Positions 33,092-41,381 of a stretch of DNA of 64,000 nucleotides are shown here, piece by piece (within the stretch, counting starts at the first letter, position 1; the number at the start of each line of letters is the position of its first letter). The stretch is from Streptomyces hydrogenans (GTDB taxonomy: Bacteria > Actinomycetota > Actinomycetes > Streptomycetales > Streptomycetaceae), in NCBI RefSeq assembly GCF_014656075.1, contig NZ_BNBS01000012.1, forward strand, positions 1 to 64,000. The letters are read 5' to 3'. Both the position numbers and the translations under genes were made by a program. The notes beneath the pieces are model-generated. The model saw only the letters and a program-made list of their open reading frames with translations, was not told the origin of the DNA and ran no database searches.

Positions 33092-34090
33092 TCACGCCTC
33101 CAGATAGGCGATCATCCTGCTGAGCGTCGCTGTGCTGTCCTTGATCTTGCCGAGGGCGATGTTGCAATCCATGCAGAGCAGCCCACGGTTGTGCCCACGA
33201 GCGTGACAGTGGTCGACGTTCGCGTCGCCCATACGGTGGTCGTCGGGATCAACTTTCGTGAAGGGGCTCAGGCATGTCGCGCAGGCGCCACCCTGGCCTA
33301 TGAGCATCTGGGCGACATCTTTGAAGGTGAGGCCGTAGTTCTGCTTCAGGTTGCTCTTCGCGTTTTTGATCCGAACACACTCATTGCAGACACGCCCCTC
33401 GCCGCGATCCTTGGAGCCGTACACGGCGTACTCGTGACCGCTCCGGCATCGCGCACCATCCCTCCGATAGGGCTTGTAGGGCATCGACTCCGGATCGATC
33501 CCACGTCTGCGCAACTGCGAGTCGCGTGTGCAGCGCCGACAACTGCGCGCCCCGGTGTTCGGGTTCACGTAGGGGACGTTGTCGTCACCGAACGGGTGCC
33601 CGTTCACGCATTCGTCGACGTCAGGAGTGTCGTCGCCGCCTCGGGGATCGTCATGGCGCACGAAGGCTGCGGTTCCCAGGTTCCGCCACAAAGTGGCGTG
33701 CTCGTGATTGATGCACAGGAGCTTGTTCTCGCAGTCGCGGGTGACGGTCTGCCCTGGCGCGAGCGGCTCGTCGGAGTGACGTTCGAAGACCCAGCGCTGC
33801 ACGAAGACGAGAGGGTTCTCTCCCGCCGCGTAACGGTCGCCGTCGTAGTACTGCGGGCGGCCGTCCTTGTCCGTCGCCCCCTTCCAAACCAAGCATCCCG
33901 AACCGGAAGGCTCCACGTTCTGAAGCACCACCTCCATGCTGATCGGAGGCCGGCGACCTGCCCGTTCGAAGGTGCCGTGGTTCTTGTAGTAGCGGTAGCA
34001 GGCTTGGCACCTGGTCCCACCCATCCGCGTCGCGGGCTTCCCATCGCCGGATTCGCACAACTTCGACATGCCGAGCATCTGAGCACTCAT
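33092..34090 (-). CDS. Endonuclease VII-type HNH nuclease with Cys clusters
   Basis: 332 residues from ATG 34090 (TTG 34111 possible; no strong ribosome site). The C-terminal ~90 residues match recombination endonuclease VII: YGLTFKDVAQMLIGQGGACA, CLSPF, VDHCHARGHNRGLLCMDCNIALG, with two CxxC zinc pairs and the His-rich nuclease core. Upstream is a second HNH-like unit (NKLLCINHEHATLW, preceded by GSGCLVWKGATDKDGRPQYY) and further Cys pairs (CRRCTRD, VCNECVRIKN). T4 endo VII resolves branched DNA; here a two-domain fusion in a mobile element may act in homing, DNA packaging or defence. Codon use is less biased than in host genes. Confidence 0.8.
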   Translation of the reverse strand: MSAQMLGMSKLCESGDGKPATRMGGTRCQACYRYYKNHGTFERAGRRPPISMEVVLQNVEPSGSGCLVWKGATDKDGRPQYYDGDRYAAGENPLVFVQRWVFERHSDEPLAPGQTVTRDCENKLLCINHEHATLWRNLGTAAFVRHDDPRGGDDTPDVDECVNGHPFGDDNVPYVNPNTGARSCRRCTRDSQLRRRGIDPESMPYKPYRRDGARCRSGHEYAVYGSKDRGEGRVCNECVRIKNAKSNLKQNYGLTFKDVAQMLIGQGGACATCLSPFTKVDPDDHRMGDANVDHCHARGHNRGLLCMDCNIALGKIKDSTATLSRMIAYLEA

Positions 34091-34479
34091 TCGCTCGACT
34101 AGCCAACTCAACCCTCATCCGCCGACTGAGGCGCTCAGTCACAAGCGGCGGGCACGCGAGGGTAGACGTTGACCCCAGGTCCATAAGCCGCGCACTGACC
34201 CCATCCCGCCTCCGAGGGCATCCACGGACTCCCGCTCACCGCAAAGGTGTCACATGAGAGAAGGCGACGCGGCGCCCATGACCGTCCGGCGAGGCTCGCA
34301 GGGGGAGGGCAAGAGCAGGCTTTCAACTCGGTCATCAGACAGCATCTTTGAAGCATCGACCGAAAACGATCGTTTGCGAGACATCCTCGGGCCGGACGGC
34401 GGCTCCAGGGTTTTCGTGTCTCACAACTCGTGTCCGAATCAATGTATCGCTAACCCCCGTTTTGGGTACGGTAGTTGAC
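34091..34479. promoter_or_regulatory. Gene-free gap with two palindromes
   Basis: 389 bases with no convincing gene. It contains GACTGAG-GCG-CTCAGTC at 34124-34140, upstream of the endonuclease gene, and the perfect 12-base palindrome AAACGATCGTTT at 34364-34375. TACGGT at 34467-34472 ends seven bases before the resolvase ATG, suggesting leaderless transcription. The region may hold the resolvase crossover site. Confidence 0.5.
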
Positions 34480-35058
34480 ATGAGGATTGGCTACGGACGC
34501 GTGTCCACCACAGACCAGAACCTTGACGCGCAGCGCACCGCCCTGGAGGTGGCCGGCTGCGAAGAGATCTACCTCGACCAGATCAGCGGCAAGCTGACGA
34601 ACCGCCCCGAGCTGGACAAGGTGATGACCCGGCTGCGCGCCGGGGACACCCTCGTGATCACGAAGCTCGACCGGCTCGGGCGCTCCCTGAAGCACCTGCT
34701 GGAGGTGTCCGCCGAGCTGGAGGCGCGCACCGTGGATCTCGTCGTCTTGGACCAGGGCTTGGACACCTCCACCCCCGTGGGGCGGTTCATGTTCCAGATC
34801 CTCGGCGCGGTCGCCGAGTTCGAGCGCAGCCTGAACGTGGAGCGGACCATGGACGGGCTCGCGTCCGCTCGGGCCAAGGGGAAGGTGGGCGGCCGGAAGA
34901 GCGCGCTCACCCCGGCACAGGTCCGGCACGCCCGGTTCATGCGCGACGAGCGGGACGAAGACGGCCGGCCCCGGCACACCGTGCAGGAAATCGCCGACGA
35001 ACTCGGAGTGGGACGAGCCACGATCTACCGGGCGCTCGATCCGGACCGGGTCGGCTGA
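34480..35058 (+). CDS. Small serine recombinase (resolvase/invertase family)
   Basis: 192 residues from ATG 34480, normal length for Tn3/Hin-type enzymes. Catalytic Ser9 in IGYGRVSTTDQNLDAQ, LVITKLDRLGRS with the active-site Arg cluster, long E helix FMFQILGAVAEFERSLNVER, and a C-terminal HTH (TVQEIADELGVGRATIYRAL). It resolves or inverts DNA at short paired sites. It is separate from the large integrase at 36853 and may mark a second mobile unit joined to the first. The -10-like TACGGT seven bases before the ATG points to a leaderless message. Confidence 0.92.
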   Translation: MRIGYGRVSTTDQNLDAQRTALEVAGCEEIYLDQISGKLTNRPELDKVMTRLRAGDTLVITKLDRLGRSLKHLLEVSAELEARTVDLVVLDQGLDTSTPVGRFMFQILGAVAEFERSLNVERTMDGLASARAKGKVGGRKSALTPAQVRHARFMRDERDEDGRPRHTVQEIADELGVGRATIYRALDPDRVG

Positions 35059-35396
35059 CCGGTGGCACGGCGGAGCACCCATCTCCTCAGCGGTGAATCC
35101 CGGCAGTCGTCGCAACACATGACTGACCAGAACCGTACCTCTCTCGGCGGCTCCTCCTGCCCTCCCGGTCGCTGCCTTACGTGCAGCGTTGAGGGTTCAC
35201 CCGGAAGGTGGGTTTGCGAGGCTCTGCTGGACCTAACATGGGTCTGGATTAAGGAGATTTGGGTGGTACTTCCGATTTAGGAATTTGGTCTGTGCTGTTT
35301 GCTTTGCTCGCCCCATTCGCCCGTGGGCAGGTCTGGAGATCGCCGGGCGGCTAGGGCATCGGCAAGCAGCTGTCCCCTATTTATCGAGGAGCGCGA
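35059..35396. other. Gap between resolvase and tail-sheath genes
   Basis: 338 bases, clearly less G+C rich in 35220-35310. AAGGAG at 35250 precedes only a few codons. The last part carries GAGGAG for the sheath gene. I see no gene, palindrome or terminator of note. Confidence 0.5.
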
Positions 35397-36692
35397 ATGG
35401 CCAGCCCGAAGGTGCCTGGGGTCTACGTGACGGAGATGTCCAGCGGGGTACGCATGATCGTCGGGGTGGGCACGTCGACCCCGGCGTTCCTCGGCTACAC
35501 GAAGCCCTCGGCCAAGGACGTCCCTGACGGTGCGAATGCGCCGTTCTCCGAGGCCGAACGCCAGGTCCCGCGGCAGATCAGCAGCTGGCGGGAATTCGTG
35601 TTCCGTTACAGCATGGAGGGCCTCTCCGAGGAGCTCGTGGAGGCGAAGGACCCGGTCGAGCGCCGCACGCTGGAGCGGTGTCTCGCGCTGGCGGAGGCCG
35701 TCTACGGGTTCTTCGCCAACGGCGGCACCACCTGCTACGTGGTGGGCTTCACCCACCCGCAGAACGCCGTTTCCGTCCAGGACCTCAACGGGGACGAGGA
35801 GTCCCGCACGGGCCTGGCCGGCCTGAAGAGCGTGCCCGAGGTCTCGATGGTCGCCGTGCCCAGCCTGTGGGACATGACCACGGACGCGTCCTCTGAAGCG
35901 GCGCCCGACCACGCCGAGGGCGCCGCCCGGATGGCCGCGGTGGTGAAGCACTGCACCGAGCAGCGGGACCGGCTTGCGATCCTCGACGTGCCGCCCGGCC
36001 AGGACCCGGGTCAGGTGAAGACCTTCACCGAGAAGCTCGCCGCGCCCGACACCGACGATGCCGCCTTTACCACCCTGTACTACCCGTGGGTCAAGGTCCC
36101 GGGCGTGGACGGCCAGGAGCGCACAGTGCCGCCGAGCGGTCACATGGCGGGCATCTGGGCCCGCACCGACACCGAGCGCGGCGTCTTCAAGGCCCCCGCC
36201 AACCAGAACCTGCGCGGCGTCACGGAACTCCTCACCGTCCTCACCGACGACCAGCACGGAGAGCTGAACACTGAGGGCGTCAACTGCCTGCGCAGCTTTC
36301 CCGACAGGGGCCTGCTCGTGTGGGGCGCCCGCACCAGGTCCTCCAGCCGCGACTGGAAGTACCTCAACGTCCGCCGCCTCGTCTCCTGCCTCGGCGACTC
36401 CATCCAGCAGGCCACGACCTGGGCGGTCTTCGAGCCCAACGACGAGACGCTGTGGAAGTCGCTGCGGCAGTCGATCACTTCCTTCCTCACCGACCAGTGG
36501 CGCCAGGGCGCCCTGCAGGGCCGCACCCCCGACGAGGCGTTCTACGTGATCTGCGACGAAACCAACAACAAGGCCGAGACCATCGCCGACGGGAAGGTCA
36601 TCTGCGACATCGGCGTCGCCCCCGTACGACCTGCCGAGTTCGTCCAGTTCACCATCACCCAGATCGCCGGACAGCCCGCCCCGACCGGCTGA
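35397..36692 (+). CDS. Solitary contractile-tail sheath protein
   Basis: 431 residues, ATG 35397 with GAGGAG five bases before. N-terminus MASPKVPGVYVTEMSSGVR and C-terminus (AVFEPNDETLWKSLRQSITS, FLTDQWRQGALQGRTPDEAF, YVICDE, APVRPAEFVQFTI) are those of the phage tail sheath family shared by myophages and contractile injection systems, with both conserved ends present. The middle (residues 90-300) is the variable outer domain. No tube, baseplate, ATPase or other tail gene is nearby, so it cannot build a machine unaided. It may be leftover phage cargo, a decoy subunit, or a partner for a host injection system. Confidence 0.85.
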   Translation: MASPKVPGVYVTEMSSGVRMIVGVGTSTPAFLGYTKPSAKDVPDGANAPFSEAERQVPRQISSWREFVFRYSMEGLSEELVEAKDPVERRTLERCLALAEAVYGFFANGGTTCYVVGFTHPQNAVSVQDLNGDEESRTGLAGLKSVPEVSMVAVPSLWDMTTDASSEAAPDHAEGAARMAAVVKHCTEQRDRLAILDVPPGQDPGQVKTFTEKLAAPDTDDAAFTTLYYPWVKVPGVDGQERTVPPSGHMAGIWARTDTERGVFKAPANQNLRGVTELLTVLTDDQHGELNTEGVNCLRSFPDRGLLVWGARTRSSSRDWKYLNVRRLVSCLGDSIQQATTWAVFEPNDETLWKSLRQSITSFLTDQWRQGALQGRTPDEAFYVICDETNNKAETIADGKVICDIGVAPVRPAEFVQFTITQIAGQPAPTG

Positions 36693-36852
36693 CAGCCCGC
36701 CTTCCCGCAGTGCCGTGCGAGACGGGCTGGAGTAGTCCGTGCGGGGATGCCTGTACGGGGTGGAGCACTGACCGTGGTGCCCGCTGTTCAGCCCGTCAGA
36801 GGGGCGCTTCTCATGTGTGTGGCCTCCTATTCGGCCCCCGGAAGGGCCACCG

Positions 36853-38316
36853 TCAGACGCGGGGGACGATCCGCACGGTGCCCGGGTTGAACGGCCGGCG
36901 CCCGCCGCCGCCCGCTCGGTCCACGGTCACCTCGGCGAGGAGGTTCACCACGGCGCGCCTGCGATCGAGGCTGAGCCCCTTCCACGCGGTGCGCACGTCG
37001 TCCGCGTCCACCAGGCCCGAGAGGATCCGTGCCCGCTGCGGGTGGGCCATGCGGCTTTCCACGTCCGCGAGGCGCTCACGCAGGCGTCGGGTCGCGTCGC
37101 GGAACTCCATCACGTCCGCCTCGTCGTCGTCCGCGAACGCGGCGGCGAGGGCCTTCAGGCGGGCCCGCAGCGCTACCGCCTGTGCCCGGAGATCCTCGGC
37201 GCCCGGGGCCGCTTCATCGTGGAACAGATCGGCCGCGTCGGGGCGGGAGAGCCGGGCGATCACGTACTCCTCCACGCAGTCGTTCACAGGTTCCATGTTC
37301 CGGGTGAGGTGCTTGCTCACGCGGCACCGATAGGTGGGCTGCGACGTCGCCTCGTCGTCCTCTACGAGGAGTTCGGTTTCGTCCTCCGGGCGCTCCTCGT
37401 CACCCTCGGTCCGGTTCTTCTTCACCCCTCGGGATCCGCTCGTCACGGTGGTCCCGTCGGCGCAGATACCGCACAGGGCGATGCCGGAGAGGAGGTGGCG
37501 CCGTGCGGGTCCCGGGGAGGTGGCCCGGTCCTCGGTCTCAAAAATGTGCTGGGCGGCGCGCCATAGATCCTCGGGGATGCCTGCCGGCCATTTCCCCTCG
37601 TACAGCTTCCCCTCGTACTCCCGCAGCGCCGCGTACCGGGGGTTCTTCAGGACGTGCCTCACCCCGTTGTTGGTCCAGGGCTCCCCGTCCTTGTTGAGGA
37701 TTCCTCGCTCGCGCAGGTCCCGCGTGATGCCGGATACGGACCTCGTGACCACGAACGTCTCGTACGCCTTGACGATCTCGGACATCTCCTCGGGGATGGT
37801 CGTCCAGCCGTCTGCGCTGTAGCCGAACGCCCTCGGGCCGGTCGCGGGGAGGCCCCTCTCCACCCGCTGACGCATCTCCCGCTTCTCGCGCTCGCTCATC
37901 TGCTCCACCTCGAACGAGTCGACCTCGCCGAGGAGGCCCGCGAGGAGCCGGCCGCTCGCGGTGGTCAGGTCCAGCTCGGGGCCCTTGACGGCGAGGATCG
38001 AGACGCCGTGCTTGCGGAAGAGTTCCATCCCCTCGGCCCGCTCGCGGCGGTTGCGCCACAGCCGGCTCAGGGCAGCCACGATCACGACGTCCACCTGATC
38101 GGCGCGCACGGCGGTCAGGAGCCGCTCGTAGTCGGGGCGCAGCCGTTTGCCGGTGGTCGCGGAGATGTCGTTGTCGGTGTAGCGCCCCTGGACCGGGATG
38201 CTTCGCGCGAGGGCGAGCGCCCCGGCATCCTCGTCCTGACGGGTGACGCCGTCGCCGGTGAGTTCGTCGTCTCGACTGATCCGGGTGTAGATCGCACCCC
38301 GCTGAAAGCCGGTCAT
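36853..38316 (-). CDS. int: Large serine integrase
   Basis: 487 residues. Resolvase-type catalytic domain with Ser14 (GAIYTRISRDDELTG) and ALSRLWRNRRERAEGMELFR; recombinase domain GFSAD-like (ATGPRAFGYSADGWTTIPEE, WTNNGVRHVLKNPRYAALRE); zinc-ribbon region (SGIALCGICADGTTV ... YRCRVSKHLTRNMEPVNDCV); coiled-coil (QAVALRARLKALAAAFADDD). Same layout as phiC31-type integrases. It lies 69 bases from the right junction, pointing away from it, the usual place next to attP. It should catalyse insertion at the radical SAM CX3CX2C codons; excision needs a directionality factor I cannot identify. Confidence 0.95.
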   Translation of the reverse strand: MTGFQRGAIYTRISRDDELTGDGVTRQDEDAGALALARSIPVQGRYTDNDISATTGKRLRPDYERLLTAVRADQVDVVIVAALSRLWRNRRERAEGMELFRKHGVSILAVKGPELDLTTASGRLLAGLLGEVDSFEVEQMSEREKREMRQRVERGLPATGPRAFGYSADGWTTIPEEMSEIVKAYETFVVTRSVSGITRDLRERGILNKDGEPWTNNGVRHVLKNPRYAALREYEGKLYEGKWPAGIPEDLWRAAQHIFETEDRATSPGPARRHLLSGIALCGICADGTTVTSGSRGVKKNRTEGDEERPEDETELLVEDDEATSQPTYRCRVSKHLTRNMEPVNDCVEEYVIARLSRPDAADLFHDEAAPGAEDLRAQAVALRARLKALAAAFADDDEADVMEFRDATRRLRERLADVESRMAHPQRARILSGLVDADDVRTAWKGLSLDRRRAVVNLLAEVTVDRAGGGGRRPFNPGTVRIVPRV

Positions 38317-38332
38317 GGCCGCCCCGTCCTAA

Positions 38333-38346
38333 GTCACTTGGGTGAC
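38333..38346. promoter_or_regulatory. Inverted repeat in integrase promoter
   Basis: GTCAC-TTGG-GTGAC, within 17 bases of the integrase ATG and near attR. The heptamer GTCCTAA also appears on both sides (38327-38333 and 38359-38365). Could be an operator or an arm of attP. Confidence 0.4.
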
Positions 38347-38384
38347 GGATCCTAGCGCGTCCTAACCGGCAGTACAGGTGCGTC

Positions 38385-38388
38385 TACT
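38385..38388. other. attR core TACT
   Basis: Right junction. Radical SAM coding similarity resumes here: in frame, the attP-derived bases encode RCVY before the host codons for CFARKTH. TGC-N3-TACT is shared with attL at 28593. Confidence 0.7.
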
Positions 38389-39212
38389 GCTTCGCGCGCA
38401 AGACCCACAGCTACCTCGACCTGGACACCGGCCTCGGCTTCGACTCCCAGATCGTGGTCAAGGTCAACGCCCCCGAGCTGCTCACCCGCCAGCTCGCCTC
38501 CCCCCGCTGGCAGGGCGCCCACATCGCCATGGGCACCAACGTCGACTGCTACCAGCGGGCCGAGGGCCGGTACCGCCTCATGCCCGGCATCCTCACCGCG
38601 CTGCGCGACCGCGCCAACCCGTTCTCCCTCCTCACCAAGGGCACCCTGATCCTGCGCGACCTGGAACTGCTGACCCAGGCCGCCGAGGTCACCGAGGTCG
38701 GCGTCTCCGTCTCGGTCGGCTTCACCGACGAGGAGCTGTGGCGCACGATCGAGCCCGGCACGCCCTCCCCGCACCGCCGCCTGGACGTGGTCCGCACCCT
38801 GGGCGGGCACGGCATCGGCTGCGGGGTCCTCATGGCCCCCGTGGTGCCCTTCCTCGGCGACTCCCCCGAGCAGCTGCGGACCACCGTCCGCGCCGTCGCC
38901 GAGGCCGGCGCCGTCTCCGTCACCCCGCTCGTCCTCCACCTGCGGCCCGGCGCCCGCGAGTGGTTCATGACCTGGCTCGCCCGCCACCACCCCCACCTCG
39001 TCGGCCGCTACGAGCGGATGTACGCCGGCGGCGCCTACGCCCCCACCTGGTACCAGCGCCGGATCACCCGCCAGGTGCACGAGCTGGCCGCCGAGTTCGG
39101 CATCGGCCCGGCCCACCGGGGCACCCCGCGCCGCGTCCCGCGCCCCGCCGCCGGCCCGTCCGGGTCCCCCGCCCCGCCCGCGGGCGACGCGGAGCAGCTC
39201 AGCCTGCTCTGA
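38385..39212 (+). pseudogene. Rv2578c-family radical SAM protein, C-terminal part, split by integration
   Basis: 276 codons in the frame that continues the fragment at 28371. Starts at YCFARKTHSYLDLDTGLGFD (third motif Cys), then IVVKVNAPELLTRQLASPRW, IAMGTNVDCYQRAEGRYRLM, GILTALRDRANPFSLLTKG and a disordered Pro-rich end QLSLL. There is no start codon between the in-frame TGA at 38343 and the junction; the first GTG, at 38454, has no ribosome site, so this half is likely silent unless the element excises. Function of the intact enzyme is unknown. Confidence 0.88.
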
Positions 39213-39324
39213 GCCCGCCGACACGCCGGGGAGTCACCTGACACGCCGTCATCGCCCCCTCCTTTCGGGTCGATTACCGGCGGAACAGGTCGTGTCCCGC
39301 GCCCCGCGGGGCACTCCACGCTCC

Positions 39325-41019
39325 ATGACCACCCGCGCAGGAATGCTGATCGCCGCTGGGGCGCTGGTCGCCGGGACGGTCACCGTCCTGCCCGCGTCCG
39401 CCGCGGGCACCGGTGAACCGGTCCCCCGCCCCCTCCCTCCGCTCGCCTGGACCGACTGCGGCACCAAGGCGTACCCGAAGCTCCAGTGCGCCACCCTCGG
39501 GGTGCCGCTGAACCACGACGACCCGGCCGGCCGGAGCATCACGCTCGCGCTGACCCGGATCCCGCACACCGCGAAGACCTCCCAGGGCCCGCTCCTGGTC
39601 AACCCCGGCGGCCCGGGCGGCAGCGGCCGCGGCATGGCCGGCTACGTCGCCGCCTCGCTGCCGCCGAAGGTCGCCGCCCAGTACGACGTGATCGGCTTCG
39701 ACCCGCGCGGCGTCGGCAGGAGCGAGCCCGCGCTCGACTGCCGGCCCGGCCACTTCGACCCGGTGCGCCCCGACTCGGTGCCGCGCGGCGCCGACGGCGA
39801 GCGGACCGCCGTGGAGCGCGCCCAGGCCTTCGCCGCCGCCTGCGGCAAGAAGCACGCGGACGTCCTGCCGTTCATCGACACCGTCTCCACCGCCCGCGAC
39901 CTCGACCTCGTCCGCAAGGCGCTCGGCGCCCAGCGGATCAACTACCTCGGCTACTCGTACGGCACCTACCTCGGCGCCGTCTACGCCCGGCTGTACCCGG
40001 AGCGGGTGCGGCGGATGGCGCTGGACTCCGTGGTGAACCCGAACGGCGTCTGGTACGAGGACAACATCGCGCAGGACTACGCCTTCGACACCCGGCACAA
40101 GGACCTCATGGCCTGGGTGGCGAAGCACGACGCCGTCTACGGACTGGGCACCGACCCCGCGGCGGTCGAGGCCGCCTGGTACCGGATGCGCGAGGAGCTG
40201 CGCGACTCCCCGGCCGGCGGCAAGGTCGGCCCGGGCGAGCTGGAGGACACCTTCCTGCCCGGCGGCTACTACGACGGGTACTGGCCCAAGCTCGCGAGCG
40301 CCTTCTCCGCCTACGTGAACGAGGGCGACCCGGCCCCGCTCACCGCCGCCTGGGAGCGGTACGGCGAGGCCGACTCCGCCGCCGACAACGGCTACTCCGT
40401 CTACACCGCCGTGCAGTGCCGGGACGCCGCCTGGCCCCGGGACTGGAACGTGTGGCGGAAGGACAGCTGGAACGTCCACGCCAAGGCGCCGTTCTCCACC
40501 TGGAACAACGCCTGGTACAACGCACCCTGCGCGTTCTGGCCGGTGGAGCCGCTCACCCCGCCGGACGTCGGCAACGACCAGCTGTCCCCGGTCCTGGTCC
40601 TCCAGGCCACGGACGACGCCGCCACCCCGTACGAGGGCGGGCTCGCCCTGCACCGGATGCTGCGCGGCTCCAGCCTGGTCGTCGAGCAGGGCGGTGGGAA
40701 CCACGGCGTGACCCTCGCCGGGAACGACTGCCTCGACGAGCACCTGAGCGCCTACCTCGCCACCGGCACCGTGCCGCGCGCCGAGGGCGGCGCGGAGGTC
40801 GACGCCGTCTGCGCCGCCCTCCCGGCACCCGAGCCGGAGCCGGCCGCCGCGCCGAAGAAGGCGGGGAAGAAGGCCGGGAAGGCCTCCGGGACGGAGACGG
40901 CCGGGGACGAGGCCGGGACGCAGGCCGGCACGCAGGTCGGCATGAAGGCGGCGGCCGCCCGGGGCCTGCGGGCCGGCACCACCCTGCACGGGCTGCTCGG
41001 ACACGTGCGTCGGCCCTGA
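39325..41019 (+). CDS. Secreted S33 tripeptidyl-aminopeptidase-like hydrolase
   Basis: 564 residues from ATG 39325 (GTG 39292 is an alternative; neither has a strong site). Signal peptide MLIAAGALVAGTVTVLPASAA. Alpha/beta hydrolase like Streptomyces Tap: oxyanion NPGGPGGSG, nucleophile Ser in LGYSYGTYLG, Asp in LQATDDAATPYEG, His in GGGNHGV, and paired Cys in the cap (VQCRDAAWPRDW, APCAFWPVEP). Releases N-terminal tripeptides outside the cell. The C-terminus carries a Lys/Ala/Gly-rich tail (KKAGKKAGKASGTETAG) not usual for the family, possibly for wall attachment. Confidence 0.88.
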   Translation: MTTRAGMLIAAGALVAGTVTVLPASAAGTGEPVPRPLPPLAWTDCGTKAYPKLQCATLGVPLNHDDPAGRSITLALTRIPHTAKTSQGPLLVNPGGPGGSGRGMAGYVAASLPPKVAAQYDVIGFDPRGVGRSEPALDCRPGHFDPVRPDSVPRGADGERTAVERAQAFAAACGKKHADVLPFIDTVSTARDLDLVRKALGAQRINYLGYSYGTYLGAVYARLYPERVRRMALDSVVNPNGVWYEDNIAQDYAFDTRHKDLMAWVAKHDAVYGLGTDPAAVEAAWYRMREELRDSPAGGKVGPGELEDTFLPGGYYDGYWPKLASAFSAYVNEGDPAPLTAAWERYGEADSAADNGYSVYTAVQCRDAAWPRDWNVWRKDSWNVHAKAPFSTWNNAWYNAPCAFWPVEPLTPPDVGNDQLSPVLVLQATDDAATPYEGGLALHRMLRGSSLVVEQGGGNHGVTLAGNDCLDEHLSAYLATGTVPRAEGGAEVDAVCAALPAPEPEPAAAPKKAGKKAGKASGTETAGDEAGTQAGTQVGMKAAAARGLRAGTTLHGLLGHVRRP

Positions 41020-41028
41020 GTTCCTCCT

Positions 41029-41073
41029 CACTGACGACGCCCGCGCCCCGGAAAGGCGCGGGCGTCGTCAGTG
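41029..41073. terminator. Terminator after tripeptidyl-aminopeptidase
   Basis: Perfect 19-base-pair stem beginning CACTGACGACGCCCGCG with a seven-base loop, nine bases after the stop. Confidence 0.9.
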
Positions 41074-41092
41074 GCGTGCGCGAGGACGTCCG

Positions 41093-41236
41093 GTGCCCGC
41101 GAGCTCCGCGCTCCAGGTGGACGCGCTGGTGCGGCCCGAGCCGCTGAGGGAGATCGAGGCGTTCGCGCTGGTCCCGGCGGGGCGCCCCGAGGAGCGTCCC
41201 GAGGAGGGACGGGCGGAGCTCCGGCTGATACGTTGA
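41093..41236 (+). pseudogene. RidA-family C-terminal remnant
   Basis: A 47-codon frame reading ALQVDALVRPEPLREIEAFA and ending LRLIR, similar to the last strands of RidA/YjgF proteins. The rest of the family domain is absent; the strong terminator lies just upstream. Probably the tail of a deleted gene. Short, so uncertain. Confidence 0.4.
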
Positions 41237-41381
41237 CGCGCGTGTTCCTCTTCCGTGCGTAGGAGTCGGCGTCCCGACGACCGTGCCCCCGGGTCCGTCC
41301 CCGGCGCGGCGTCCCGCCGTCCCCGCACGCCCGGCGCGCTCCCCCGGGGCTGACGCGCGCCCTCTTCCGAGGAACACCTCC

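Larger units (their letters stand above)
28593..38388. mobile_element. 9.8-kb serine-integrase element inserted in radical SAM gene
   Basis: The interval between the two halves of the radical SAM gene holds a large serine integrase next to the right end, a small resolvase, a KorSA-like GntR repressor, a truncated P4-type primase, iteron-like repeats, and nuclease and tail-sheath cargo. Base composition is visibly less G+C rich than the flanks. I see no transfer (FtsK/TraB) or capsid genes, so it is probably a reduced or satellite-type element that depends on helpers. Boundaries are set by where host protein similarity breaks and by the TACT core. Confidence 0.88.

Noticed and set aside
33077..34102. 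341-codon plus frame opposite the endonuclease VII-like gene
   Set aside because: Zinc pairs and HNH core are on the minus strand; the plus product resembles nothing.
35062..35280. 72-codon frame after the resolvase
   Set aside because: No ribosome site, odd composition, starts four bases after the resolvase stop in a low-GC gap.
28371..38388. tRNA attachment site for the element
   Set aside because: Many actinomycete elements use tRNA genes, but neither junction resembles a tRNA 3' end; the target is a protein gene and the integrase is a serine type.
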